Positions 10,315 to 18,327 of a DNA stretch of 64,000 nt are shown piece after piece (the stretch's first letter is position 1; every line of letters starts with the position of its first letter). Origin of the DNA: Caulobacter sp. SL161. GTDB lineage: Bacteria; Pseudomonadota; Alphaproteobacteria; Caulobacterales; Caulobacteraceae. The stretch spans positions 1,674,001 to 1,738,000 of the forward strand of contig NZ_JAPPRA010000001.1 of NCBI RefSeq assembly GCF_026672375.1, written 5' to 3'. The notes beneath the pieces were generated by a model, which was not told where the DNA came from, searched no databases, and worked only from the letters and a program-made list of their open reading frames with translations. Position numbers and translations under genes: made by a program.

Positions 10315-11064
10315 TCAGATGCGATCCTCGGGCGGCGTGGACGGCGTGCGGCTCAGGTGGGGCCCGTGCACGACCGGCTGTCGCTCCAGGATCTGCCGCA
10401 CCTTGCGGACCGCCACCGAAGCGCGGCTGCGACGCTGTCGCCACAGCAGCAGCAGCATCGCGCCGAGCGTGGCGGTCAGGAAGGGCAGGGGACCCAGCAG
10501 CCAAACCGCCGCCGCCAGAGCGAAGTAGTAGGCCCGGACGCCCGCATTGAACGCCGACAGCGCCGGGTTCAGGATGCCGCCGGCGGCCTCGGCGTATTCG
10601 GCGAGCACCGCGTTCGGCGCCCACATCGGCGTGGCCCCGATCGCGGCCAGGCAGTAGTTCATCTGGCGGATCGACCAGATGAAGTCGAGCAGTCCCCGGG
10701 CCAGGGCGATCAGCACGAGGCCGAGCTTGATCTGGAACATCAGCGGCGTGGTCTTGGCCAGCACCGCCAGGCCCTCGACGCTCTTCAGGGCGTTGTCGCC
10801 CCCGAACAGCACGCCGGCGGCGGCTGCGATCAGGATCAGGTTCGAGGAGGCGAAAAAGCTCGCCGAATTGATCGCGTGGCCCAGCAACTGACCGTCCAGC
10901 AGCGCGATCTCGCGCACCGCCATTTCCTGCATCCACCGGCGACGGATCACCGTCATGTCGGTGTTGAGCACACCGCCGCTCTCGCCGATGCGCTTGAGCA
11001 TCGGTTCGTACATCAGCCAGCAGCAGGCGAAGACGATCAGGACCAGGATGTCGAGTAACGGCAT
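10315..11064 (-). CDS. DUF599 family membrane protein
   Basis: A 249-residue integral membrane protein of unknown function. Family features visible are the N-terminal hydrophobic helix, the internal SASFFASSNLILIAAAAGVLFG segment, and the later FNAGVRAYYFALAAAVWLLG block that is strongly conserved in DUF599. Four hydrophobic spans can be recognised at about 4-18, 70-92, 122-142 and 182-220. It stands 40 bases downstream of the MFS gene on the same strand, so co-transcription is possible. The basic, Arg-rich C-terminus probably lies in the cytoplasm. Confidence 0.85.
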   Translation of the reverse strand: MPLLDILVLIVFACCWLMYEPMLKRIGESGGVLNTDMTVIRRRWMQEMAVREIALLDGQLLGHAINSASFFASSNLILIAAAAGVLFGGDNALKSVEGLAVLAKTTPLMFQIKLGLVLIALARGLLDFIWSIRQMNYCLAAIGATPMWAPNAVLAEYAEAAGGILNPALSAFNAGVRAYYFALAAAVWLLGPLPFLTATLGAMLLLLWRQRRSRASVAVRKVRQILERQPVVHGPHLSRTPSTPPEDRI

Positions 11065-11104
11065 GGCGAAAGTCTAGACCCGCGGGGAGAGTCGGAAAAC
11101 CAGC

Positions 11105-12538
11105 TTAGTCTTCATGGATGAGACTATGCCGGCTGGTGTCCTTCAGAATGATCGAGCAGACCAGCCCGACGGTCATGACCGCAGCAACGTACAGATAGAA
11201 GGTGCTTTCCAGGTTCTCGTGCTTGAAGGCCAGCGCGACCATCTCGGCCGTGCCGCCGAACAGCACATTGGCCAGGGCGTAGGGCAGGGCCACGCCCAGG
11301 GCGCGGATCTCGGCCGGGAACATCTCGGCCTTCACCACGGCGCTGATCGAGGTGTAGCAGGACTGGAAGGCGACGCCCGCCAGGATCAGGGCCAGGGCCA
11401 CGCCGACCGAGTTCGTCTGGCTGATGGCGCTCATGATCGGCCAGATGGTCAGGGCCCCGCCGCCGAAGGCGACGATCAGCATCGGCTTGCGGCCGAAGCG
11501 GTCCGACAGCCACCCCGCCAGCGGCTGCATCAGCATGAAGGCGATCAGGCTGAGCGCGCTGATCTCCGAGGCCTGCGCCTTGCTGAAGCCCGCCGTATTG
11601 ACCAGGAACTTCTGCATGTAGGTGGTGTAGACATAGAAGGTCAGCGACCCGCCGGCGGTCAGGCCCATGATCAGCAGGCTCTCGCGCGGATGGCGCCGGA
11701 TCAGCGGGACGATCAGCGAGACGAAGAACAGCACCAAGAAGGCCGCGCCCAGATACTGGCCGGCCTTGGCCAGCGGGCCGCCCGCCAGACCCAGGGCGGC
11801 CGAGACGATGGTCAGCAGCAGGAAGACGGCCGCGCTGGCGACCTGGGTGCGGGACAGGGTCTCGCTCTGCGCGGGCCGCTTGAACGAGATGCTCTCCTCC
11901 AGGCCGCGCCGGATCCAGAACACCACGACGGCCAGCAGGGCGCCGATGATGAACGGCACGCGCCAGGCCCATTCTTTCAAGGCCTCTTCGCCCAGGGTGC
12001 GCTGCAGGATGATCAGGACGCCCAGCGCCAGCAGCTGGCCGGCGATCAGGGTCACATAGTGAAAGCTGGACCAGAAGCCCCGGCGGGCCTTGCCGGCCAT
12101 CTCGCTCATATAGGTGGCGCTGGCGCCGTACTCGCCGCCGACCGACAGGCCCTGCAGCACGCGGGCGAACAGCAGGATCGCCGGCGCCCACAGGCCGATG
12201 GTGTTGAAGTCGGGCGTGATGGCGATGATGAAGGCGCCGGCGCACATCAGCGACACCGACACCGACAGCGCCGCGCGACGGCCCGCATGATCGGCGTACA
12301 GCCCCATCAGCCAGGCGCCGATCGGGCGGGCGACAAAGCCCAGGAAGAAGACCGCCGCCGCCTGCAGCAGCTGGACGGTCTGGTCGCCCTTGGGGAAGAA
12401 GGCGGGCGCGAAATAGAGGGTGAAGGCGGCGTAGGCGAACCAGTCGTACCACTCGACGAGATTCCCGGCCGAGCCGCCCAGGATCGCCCGGGCCCTGGCC
12501 ATCGGCGTGAGGCGCGCGGCCTCGGCTGTCGCCGTCAT
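11105..12538 (-). CDS. MFS transporter, metabolite:H+ symporter (MHS) family
   Basis: A 477-residue inner-membrane symporter with twelve predicted spans. The start SAGNLVEWYDWFAYAAFTLYFAPAFFP is diagnostic for the MHS family (alpha-ketoglutarate, proline/betaine, citrate and shikimate permeases). The loop 2-3 motif G-x3-D-x-x-G-R-R appears as GLYADHAGRRAAL, and the second-half equivalent as GWLSDRFGRKP. An insertion after span 6 includes an unusual hydrophobic pair (SAAVFLLLTIVSAALG). The substrate is likely a dicarboxylate or osmolyte but is not determinable. Confidence 0.88.
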   Translation of the reverse strand: MTATAEAARLTPMARARAILGGSAGNLVEWYDWFAYAAFTLYFAPAFFPKGDQTVQLLQAAAVFFLGFVARPIGAWLMGLYADHAGRRAALSVSVSLMCAGAFIIAITPDFNTIGLWAPAILLFARVLQGLSVGGEYGASATYMSEMAGKARRGFWSSFHYVTLIAGQLLALGVLIILQRTLGEEALKEWAWRVPFIIGALLAVVVFWIRRGLEESISFKRPAQSETLSRTQVASAAVFLLLTIVSAALGLAGGPLAKAGQYLGAAFLVLFFVSLIVPLIRRHPRESLLIMGLTAGGSLTFYVYTTYMQKFLVNTAGFSKAQASEISALSLIAFMLMQPLAGWLSDRFGRKPMLIVAFGGGALTIWPIMSAISQTNSVGVALALILAGVAFQSCYTSISAVVKAEMFPAEIRALGVALPYALANVLFGGTAEMVALAFKHENLESTFYLYVAAVMTVGLVCSIILKDTSRHSLIHED

Positions 12539-12607
12539 GAAATCTCCCCCTCAGCTCGAGGGGGAGATTAGGCGAACCCAGCGTCAGGGCAAGGTGGGGC
12601 AGGCGCA

Positions 12608-12656
12608 AGAGCGTGACGCCGAAGGTGGGAACCGGTTTCGGCGCAAGTCACGCTCT
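12608..12656. repeat. Palindromic repeat (AGAGCGTGAC...GTCACGCTCT)
   Basis: A 49-base imperfect palindrome with perfect 10-bp arms at 12608-12617 and 12647-12656 and an inner GGTGGGAACCGGTTTC core that also partly self-pairs. The layout, with an AACCGGTT heart inside GCGTGAC arms, is that of an interspersed palindromic element common in Alphaproteobacteria. One arm supplies the stop codon of the DUF983 gene. Confidence 0.7.
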
Positions 12657-13047
12657 AGGACGGCGCGTCTTCGGCCTTGCGGATCTTGATGGCCCATAGG
12701 GTCCCGATCACCGCGCCCTTGACGCGGGGCAGGGTCAAGAGCGTCAGGGTCGTCAGCGGGATCAGGGTCACCGGGATCACGAGCCACGGCGAAGCCTCCC
12801 AGATCCAGGGGAAGAACAGCATCGGCGCGATGATGATGTGGCCGACGAGGAAGATCGTGAAATAGGCCGGACCGTCATCGGCGGGATAGAGACCCAGCTC
12901 GTGGCCGCAGGCCTCGCAGACAGGCGACACCTTCAGATAGCGACGATACAGCCGACCATCGCCGCAGTTCGGGCAACGGTGGCTGAGACCGCGCTTGAGG
13001 CCTGTCAAAACAGACGGGGAGGGCTGGGGTTCGGACATGGCGTCCAT
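12655..13047 (-). CDS. DUF983 family zinc-ribbon membrane protein
   Basis: A 130-residue protein of the DUF983 family. The N-terminal zinc ribbon has two CxxC pairs (HRCPNCGDGRLYRRY and SPVCEACGHELG, residues about 22-47), followed by DDGPAYFTIFLVGH and two hydrophobic spans (about 58-80 and 83-103). Family members sit in the inner membrane and are often found near cytochrome-oxidase or Nudix genes; the function is unknown. The start MDAMSEPQ could shift to the internal Met at residue 4. Its stop codon lies inside the palindromic repeat. Confidence 0.85.
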   Translation of the reverse strand: MDAMSEPQPSPSVLTGLKRGLSHRCPNCGDGRLYRRYLKVSPVCEACGHELGLYPADDGPAYFTIFLVGHIIIAPMLFFPWIWEASPWLVIPVTLIPLTTLTLLTLPRVKGAVIGTLWAIKIRKAEDAPS

Positions 13048-13107
13048 ATGCGCTCGCCGCGACGGCTAGAAAAGGGCGACCAGCCGTCGCATGAGGCGGT
13101 AGAGGCC

Positions 13108-13245
13108 TTAGTGCTTGGCGTCGCGCGCGGCGCCGCTGACAGCCTTGCCGGCGGCCGACACATCGCGGCCCACGCCCTCGATCGTGTTGCACGCCGAAAC
13201 CAGCAGCGCCGAGGCGGCCACGGCGAGGACGACGAACTTACGCAT
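13108..13245 (-). CDS. Entericidin A/B-family small lipoprotein
   Basis: A 45-residue protein found by direct reading: MRKFVVLAVAASALLVSAC, then NTIEGVGRDVSAAGKAVSGA, then a short tail ending AKH. The lipobox LVSAC puts lipidated Cys19 after an 18-residue signal peptide. The NTxxGxGxDxxxxGxxIxxAA pattern is that of entericidin EcnA/EcnB lipoproteins, small outer- or inner-membrane peptides linked to envelope stress and a toxin/antidote pair in enterobacteria. No second copy is adjacent. Function in Caulobacter is unproven. Confidence 0.85.
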   Translation of the reverse strand: MRKFVVLAVAASALLVSACNTIEGVGRDVSAAGKAVSGAARDAKH

Positions 13246-13331
13246 GCGGGAACTCCACTCAATCTACAGGGGGTGTTGAATCTTAGCCGTGCGCCGCGCC
13301 GAGCTTCAAGGGCTTGGCGCGGCGGCGGACT

Positions 13332-13748
13332 TTAGCGAAGCCGGCGGACGGAGCTGAAGCGGTCGTTCTGCCGATTGGGCAGCACCCCGACATCGTAGTC
13401 GTAGCGCCAGCACCGACCCTGGAAGTAGGCGTGCTCGCAGAACTCCCACACGCCGCGCGAAATCCGCATCGACGACACCCGGTCGTTGAAGCCGATCCGG
13501 GCCAGATCGGGCATGTCGCCGCGGATCGGGCGGGCGTCGCCATAGAAGTCGCGGTGCTCGAACAGCACGATCCCGCCGCCGCCCCAGCGATCGCGCCGAT
13601 CATCGCGGCGATCGTCACGGCGGTCGTAGCGATCGTCACGCTGCTCGTAGCGATGGTCGCGGCGATCCCAGTCGCGGTCCTGGGCCAGGGCTTGGGTGGC
13701 CAGCAGCGTCAGCGCGCCGCCGGCGATGAGGAAGGTGGTCTTGCGCAT
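13332..13748 (-). CDS. Secreted beta/gamma-crystallin-fold protein with Asp/Arg-rich linker
   Basis: A 138-residue exported protein. A signal peptide (MRKTTFLIAGGALTLLATQALA) is followed by a strongly charged Asp/Arg repeat region at about residues 24-52. Then comes one beta/gamma-crystallin domain: IVLFEHRDFYGDARPIRG forms Greek-key motif 1 and VWEFCEHAYFQGRCWRY motif 2, each followed by an N/Q-D-R-x-SS calcium-site-like turn (FNDRVSSMRI, QNDRFSSVRRL). The neighbouring gene encodes a paralogous domain. These proteins usually bind Ca2+ in the periplasm or outside the cell; no partner is evident. Confidence 0.85.
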   Translation of the reverse strand: MRKTTFLIAGGALTLLATQALAQDRDWDRRDHRYEQRDDRYDRRDDRRDDRRDRWGGGGIVLFEHRDFYGDARPIRGDMPDLARIGFNDRVSSMRISRGVWEFCEHAYFQGRCWRYDYDVGVLPNRQNDRFSSVRRLR

Positions 13749-13760
13749 CGAAGGCCCCCC

Positions 13761-14351
13761 CTAGCGAACGCGACGGATCGAGCTGATGGCGTCGTTCCAC
13801 TCGCGGGGCAGAACGAACTGATCGGCGTCGAGGCGACTGCAGCGGCCCTGGTAGTTGGCGTGCTCGCAGATCTCCCACTGACCGCGGACGATGCGGATCG
13901 ACGAGGCCCGGTCATTGAAGCGGGCGATGTCGAGATCGGGCGTGTCGCCCATCACCTCGTAGACGCGCCCCTGATAGCCGGTGTCCTCGAACATCAGGAT
14001 GTCGCCCCGATAGCCGCCACCGCCGCCACCGTAGGGCGGACGACCGCCGCCCTGGCCCGGCCCGACGAAGCCGGCGCATTGCAGGCGGCCGTCACGGTTC
14101 TCCAGACCCTGGGCGCCGCATTCGCGGACGCGGGCGCTGCTCCATTCCCAGCCGCCGCGATCGGTCTGGCAACGCGCCCAGACCTGGCCGTTGAAGGCGG
14201 TGATCTCGCGGCACGAGCGGGTGTAGGAGCCGCGTGGCGGATCGTCATAGCGGCCGTTCCAGTAGGGGGCTTGGGCCATGGCCGAACCGGCCATACCCAA
14301 GGCGGACAGGGCCAGAACGGACAGGGCGGCGAGCGCGAAGGTCTTACGCAT
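13761..14351 (-). CDS. Secreted protein with CVNH-like and beta/gamma-crystallin domains
   Basis: A 196-residue exported protein with signal peptide MRKTFALAALSVLALSALGMAGSAMA. Residues about 38-92 (GSYTRSCREITAFNGQVWA, RCQTDRGGWEWSSARVREC, ENRDGRLQC) look like a CyanoVirin-N homology domain: the S-Y-x-x-SC start, the ARCxTxxGGW middle and the N-x-DGRLxC end. A Gly-rich linker follows. A beta/gamma-crystallin domain closes the protein (ILMFEDTGYQGRVYEVMG, WEICEHANYQGRCSRL), closely matching the next gene. The pair arose by duplication of the crystallin part. CVNH domains often bind mannose-type glycans, so a surface-glycan role is conceivable but inferred. Confidence 0.8.
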   Translation of the reverse strand: MRKTFALAALSVLALSALGMAGSAMAQAPYWNGRYDDPPRGSYTRSCREITAFNGQVWARCQTDRGGWEWSSARVRECGAQGLENRDGRLQCAGFVGPGQGGGRPPYGGGGGGYRGDILMFEDTGYQGRVYEVMGDTPDLDIARFNDRASSIRIVRGQWEICEHANYQGRCSRLDADQFVLPREWNDAISSIRRVR

Positions 14352-14436
14352 GATGTTCCCCCAACTGAGGCTTGATCGTTGAAGCGAGATAACCGCTCGC
14401 CAACTGAACGGCGGCTGAACGGCTCAGCTCAATCGT

Positions 14437-16539
14437 TCATCGTTCCCCGGGGCGATAGTCGACCTTGATGTGACCTTGCAACTGGTCCTCGGTGAAGCGC
14501 ACCGGCTTGGTCTTCATCGCCACGAACAGGGGCGTCTGATCGGCGTAGTGCGGCGAGGCCGCGTCCAGCGTCGCCGAGCCGAACTGGTGAATGCTCTCCG
14601 ACTGCAGGGCGCCCGCCTTGTCCCAGGTCACGAACATCACGAACGTGTCGCCGCCGTCAGCGGTGGTGGTCCCGTCCTTCTGGGGTTTGCCCCAGACCGA
14701 GCGGAAGGTGTCGGCGGCGCCGTCGATGGGCAGGTCGACCTTGCCGCGCCGGATCCGATTGACCTCGCCCCATTCGGGGTCCAGGCGGCCGAAGTGGGTC
14801 TTCAGGGTCTTGATGGCCGCGCGCAGGCTGTCGATCGGGGCGGGGGCCGGGTCGCCGTTCGTGTTGGCGAACAGGATCGGCTGGCTCATCAGGGCGGCCA
14901 GGGCCGCGCCGCGATTGGCGCGATCGGCCGTCTTGTCCCAGGCGCGCAAGATGCGCTGGGCCTGCGCCAGGTCCGTATCGCCCTTGGGGTCGACCGCCAG
15001 CACCTCGCGCACCATCGCCATGACGCTGGAGCGGTCGCTGAAGGCGACGTCGAACTTGTGGGCCCGGAAGCGCTCGTCGGTCAGCGCGCGGTCGGTCCCG
15101 TAGGTTTCCAGGGCCCGCCAGGCGCGGTTGGTCATGTTGGTCTGCAGGCCCATGGACGCGGGGAAATCCGCCGGCTTGAGGTTATCGGCCGCCTCGCTGG
15201 CCTCGAAGGGCGTGTTGTTGGAATTGAACACCAGGCCCGACTTGGGATTCCACAGCTGCGGGCTCTTCTCGACCGGCAGATAGCCCTGCCAGATCAGGTC
15301 GGAGCGATCGCCGGGCAGCACGCCGCTCCAGTCGGCCGGGGCCTTGCGGTCCGGATATTGGCCGTTGTGGACGAAGCCGATGTTCCCGGCCCCGTCGGCA
15401 TAGACATAGTTCAGGCTGGGAATGGCGTGGGTGGCGATCGCGGCGCGCCATTCTTCCATGGTCCGGGCCCGGTTCAGGCGCCAGTACTGCAAGGGCTGAC
15501 GCCACTCGCCCATACCGGCGTAGCGGATGGCGAAGACGCCGTGATCGGTCTCCAGCACCGGCCCGTGCGCCGAGCGCAGCACGGCCTTGCGCACCGGCAG
15601 GACGATGGGGCCGAGCAGCTTCACGCGCAGGGTGACATGGCGCTTGTCGAAGTCCTTCCACTGGCCGTCCAGCCGGTACTGGTTCTTGTTCGCCGGGTTG
15701 ATGGTCAGGCGATAGACGTCGACGAGGTCGGGCTTTGAGACGGTGTTGGCCCAGCCCAGCGTGGCGTTGTGGCCGTGCAGCATGAACGGCGAGCCGGGGA
15801 AGAAGCCGCCGGCCACGTGCCAGCCCTGGCCGCTCTGGACCACGGCCTCGTACCAAGCGACCGGACCGGTATAGGGCTGGTGCGAGTTCACCAGCAGCCG
15901 CGTGGCGCCGTCGACGCTGCGCGAGGGGGCGGTGGCCAGGCCGTTCGAGCCCTTGGGCGGTGGTCCCTTCGTGGCCGGCGCGGTGATCCGGCGAAGCTCG
16001 CCGTCCAGGCCGTAGAAGAAAGGCTGCTTGAAGATGAAGCCCGCCGCCACATCCTTGCCGGTCACGGGCAGCAGGCCGGGCTTGGCCTTCTCCGGATGCC
16101 TGGCGACGTAGAGGCTGACCCCGTCGGCATAGGCCTCCATGATCGCGCGCAGCTCGGCGGGCAGCTCGGCGTAATGCTTGTCTACGGTGGGCCAGACCTC
16201 CAGCAGCGAGACCACATAGTCGGTCGGCGCGGCGCCGGCGCCCTTGTCGCGGGCCAGGACGCCGCGCGTCGCCAGCACCACGTCCTGCAGGGTGTCGAAG
16301 TCGTCCTCGCTCTGTGCGTAGCCGAGGCCGAAGGCCGCGTCGGCGTCGGTGCGTCCCAGGATGTGGGGCACGCCCCATTCGTCGCGGCGGATGCGGACGT
16401 CATAGGCCTTGGCCTTGTCGAGCAGGGCTTGCCGGCTGGGGGCCTGGGGCAGGCTGGCCCGGTCGATGGCGATCAGGGCCAGGGCCGCGATCAAGACAAG
16501 CGCCAAAAGCCCGCCGATCCCGCGCAGGATCCACTTCAT
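14437..16539 (-). CDS. Penicillin acylase family Ntn-hydrolase
   Basis: A 700-residue periplasmic or membrane-anchored N-terminal-nucleophile hydrolase. An N-terminal hydrophobic helix (residues 3-25) precedes the alpha-subunit region with VRIRRDEWGVPHILGRTDADAAFGLGYAQ, the family signature. The autocatalytic cut should fall before Ser198 in PPKGSNGLATAPSRS, releasing the beta chain that begins SNG and continues LLVNSHQPYTGPVAWYEA and GHNATLGWANT. Relatives include penicillin G/cephalosporin acylases and quorum-quenching AHL acylases (PvdQ, QuiP). Which amide is cut cannot be read from sequence. It stands alone on its strand. Confidence 0.9.
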   Translation of the reverse strand: MKWILRGIGGLLALVLIAALALIAIDRASLPQAPSRQALLDKAKAYDVRIRRDEWGVPHILGRTDADAAFGLGYAQSEDDFDTLQDVVLATRGVLARDKGAGAAPTDYVVSLLEVWPTVDKHYAELPAELRAIMEAYADGVSLYVARHPEKAKPGLLPVTGKDVAAGFIFKQPFFYGLDGELRRITAPATKGPPPKGSNGLATAPSRSVDGATRLLVNSHQPYTGPVAWYEAVVQSGQGWHVAGGFFPGSPFMLHGHNATLGWANTVSKPDLVDVYRLTINPANKNQYRLDGQWKDFDKRHVTLRVKLLGPIVLPVRKAVLRSAHGPVLETDHGVFAIRYAGMGEWRQPLQYWRLNRARTMEEWRAAIATHAIPSLNYVYADGAGNIGFVHNGQYPDRKAPADWSGVLPGDRSDLIWQGYLPVEKSPQLWNPKSGLVFNSNNTPFEASEAADNLKPADFPASMGLQTNMTNRAWRALETYGTDRALTDERFRAHKFDVAFSDRSSVMAMVREVLAVDPKGDTDLAQAQRILRAWDKTADRANRGAALAALMSQPILFANTNGDPAPAPIDSLRAAIKTLKTHFGRLDPEWGEVNRIRRGKVDLPIDGAADTFRSVWGKPQKDGTTTADGGDTFVMFVTWDKAGALQSESIHQFGSATLDAASPHYADQTPLFVAMKTKPVRFTEDQLQGHIKVDYRPGER

Positions 16540-16703
16540 ACCCGTCTCCCCCCGTCCCCTGTTCGTTGGTGGCGATCATGGGGGGAGGGCCGGGCGGTGG
16601 AAAGGGCCGGGTTCGACGAAACCTTGCCGAAACTTCATGATAACGACGTTCTTCGAAGCGCTGCGGACTGCTACGAAGGGTCAAGCATCAAGGGAGGCGC
16701 GCG

Positions 16704-17456
16704 ATGGCTCGCAAGTTCATGGTTCCGGCCTTGGCCGTTCTGGCGTTCGCTGTCGGCGCGCCGGTGATGGCGCAGGTTCCCGCCAATATCGCCAAGGCGG
16801 TCGCCGATCCCTCGCGTCCCGCCGCCGAGACCGCGCGTGACGCCGCCCGGCGTCCCGGCGAGATCCTGGCCATGGCGGAGCTGAAGCCCGGCGACACTGT
16901 CGTCGATTTCGTCATGGGCGGCGGCTACTTCACCCGCATCATCTCGGGCGCTGTCGGGTCCCAGGGCGTCGTCTATGCCTACCAGCCCGCCGAGTTCATC
17001 CGCTTTGCGGCCCGGTATGGCGAGAGCTTGAAGGCCGTGACCGCCGCCCTGGTCAACAGCAAGCCTCTGGATGGCCCGATCACCGCCCTGGACCTGCCCG
17101 ACAATGTCGACGCCGTGATCACCGTCCAGAACTATCACGACATGCACTTGAAGCCGTTTCCGACGGACACGGCCGCCAAGGCCAATGCCGAGATCTTCAA
17201 GTCTCTGAAGCCGGGCGGGGTCTTTCTGGTCATCGACCATTCCGCCGTCGCCGGTTCGGGGATCAGCGCCGCCGACACCCTGCACCGGATCGACATCGCG
17301 GCGGTCAAGCAGGAGGTCGAGGCGGCCGGCTTCAAGCTCGAGGCTGAGAGCCCGCTGCTGGCGGATGCGTCCGACGCGCGCACCGTCAACGTCTTCGATC
17401 CCGCCATTCGCGGCAAGACCGATCAGTTCATCCTGAAGTTCCGCAAGCCGAAGTAG
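16704..17456 (+). CDS. Exported class I methyltransferase-like protein (COG4798 type)
   Basis: A 250-residue protein with a clear signal peptide (MARKFMVPALAVLAFAVGAPVMA), then a Rossmann methyltransferase domain: ELKPGDTVVDFVMGGGYFTRI is motif I, PDNVDAVITVQNYHDMH lies at the acidic/motif IV position, and LKPGGVFLVIDHSA is motif VI. The combination of signal peptide and SAM fold marks the predicted-methyltransferase group COG4798. Periplasmic SAM is not expected, so a different ligand or a moonlighting fold is possible. The SD AAGGGAGG is well placed. Confidence 0.82.
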   Translation: MARKFMVPALAVLAFAVGAPVMAQVPANIAKAVADPSRPAAETARDAARRPGEILAMAELKPGDTVVDFVMGGGYFTRIISGAVGSQGVVYAYQPAEFIRFAARYGESLKAVTAALVNSKPLDGPITALDLPDNVDAVITVQNYHDMHLKPFPTDTAAKANAEIFKSLKPGGVFLVIDHSAVAGSGISAADTLHRIDIAAVKQEVEAAGFKLEAESPLLADASDARTVNVFDPAIRGKTDQFILKFRKPK

Positions 17457-17478
17457 CGGCTCTGGAGGCGGGGATCCC

Positions 17479-17655
17479 CTATCGCGTCATCCAGGGCTTG
17501 GACTTGCCGGTCGGCGCGGCGGCGCTGGAGCGCTCGACCTTGCCGCTGGAGGCTTTCGGGCCATGTCCATGGCGGCCCTGGGCGGCCTTTTTCAGGCGCA
17601 GGGCGCGCTGCATCGGCGTTTCGCCTTCGGGGGCGGTGTCGGTCTTGTCAGTCAT
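17479..17655 (-). CDS. Small conserved basic protein, unknown function
   Basis: The 58-residue protein begins at the Met that opens MTDKTDTAPEGETPMQRALRL; a Met seven codons upstream is also open. The segment TPMQRALRLKKAA followed by a basic, Gly/Ser/Lys-rich tail ending KPWMTR is typical of small uncharacterised alphaproteobacterial proteins. No domain is recognised and nothing indicates export. It is convergent with the methyltransferase-like gene and starts back-to-back with the next secreted protein. Confidence 0.55.
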   Translation of the reverse strand: MTDKTDTAPEGETPMQRALRLKKAAQGRHGHGPKASSGKVERSSAAAPTGKSKPWMTR

Positions 17656-17718
17656 CCCTGCGATGTAGGCCTGCAAGGGCGCCTTGAGAAGGCCGCGCTT
17701 GCAGGTCAGTCTGGAAAC

Positions 17719-18282
17719 ATGTCGCTTCGTCGCCGGGTTCCCGTCACCGTCCTCCTCGCCGCCTTGAGCGCGGGCAGCGCCTCCGCCCAGGCCCAGAAGC
17801 CGCCGGCCGAGGCGCCGAACGCGGTGTCGCCGGTGCTGATCCTGCCGCCGACCTCGCCGCCCCGGCTGGTCTCCTCCTATCCCGCCCAGGACCAGGTGGT
17901 GGCCCCCGGCGTGCTGATCCTGAAGGTCGCCTTCGACCAGCAGATGTCGCCGACCGCCTGGAACTACGCCACCGTCGCCGGCGCCGAGCCTCTGGATTGC
18001 GTGAAGACGCCGCGCCGGCTGGCCGACCAGAAGACCTTCGTCCTGCTGTGCCGCGTCCAGGCGGGCCGGACCTACGGCGTCACGCTCAACGCCGAGCGGG
18101 CAGGGGGCTTTTCCAACCTCGGCGACAACCCCGCCCAGACCGCCGTCCTGACCTTCAAGGTCGGCGCCGAGGCCCCCGTGACCACCCTGCGCCGCGCCAT
18201 GACGGCGGCGGGCCTCAAGGACGACGAGACCCCCGTGCAGGATGCCCCGCCCATGACCATGGCCACTGGCGCCGCCCGCTGA
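17719..18282 (+). CDS. Secreted Ig-like (Big-type) domain protein
   Basis: Starting at the ATG of MSLRRRVPVTVLLAALSAGSASAQ gives a 187-residue protein with a proper signal peptide; the longer frame upstream lacks one. The mature part has a Pro-rich linker, then an Ig-like beta-sandwich: PRLVSSYPAQDQVVAPG, FDQQMSPTAWNYATV and RVQAGRTYGVTLNAERAGGF recall bacterial Ig-like domains that open with xSxxPxxG and carry FDxxM. A Cys pair (about residues 94 and 110) may form a disulfide. The function is unknown. Confidence 0.65.
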   Translation: MSLRRRVPVTVLLAALSAGSASAQAQKPPAEAPNAVSPVLILPPTSPPRLVSSYPAQDQVVAPGVLILKVAFDQQMSPTAWNYATVAGAEPLDCVKTPRRLADQKTFVLLCRVQAGRTYGVTLNAERAGGFSNLGDNPAQTAVLTFKVGAEAPVTTLRRAMTAAGLKDDETPVQDAPPMTMATGAAR

Positions 18283-18327
18283 GCTTCGCCGCTGGCGCCG
18301 CGCGCCCGGCTAACGCATCATCGTCCC

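Noticed and set aside
11114-12571. A 485-codon + strand frame
   Set aside because: Antisense to the MHS transporter gene and made almost wholly of Gln, Arg, Asp and Gly; no family sequence.
13590-13680. Short direct DNA repeats resembling a CRISPR
   Set aside because: Units are 10-14 bases, are in frame, and encode Asp/Arg; no spacers or cas genes are present.
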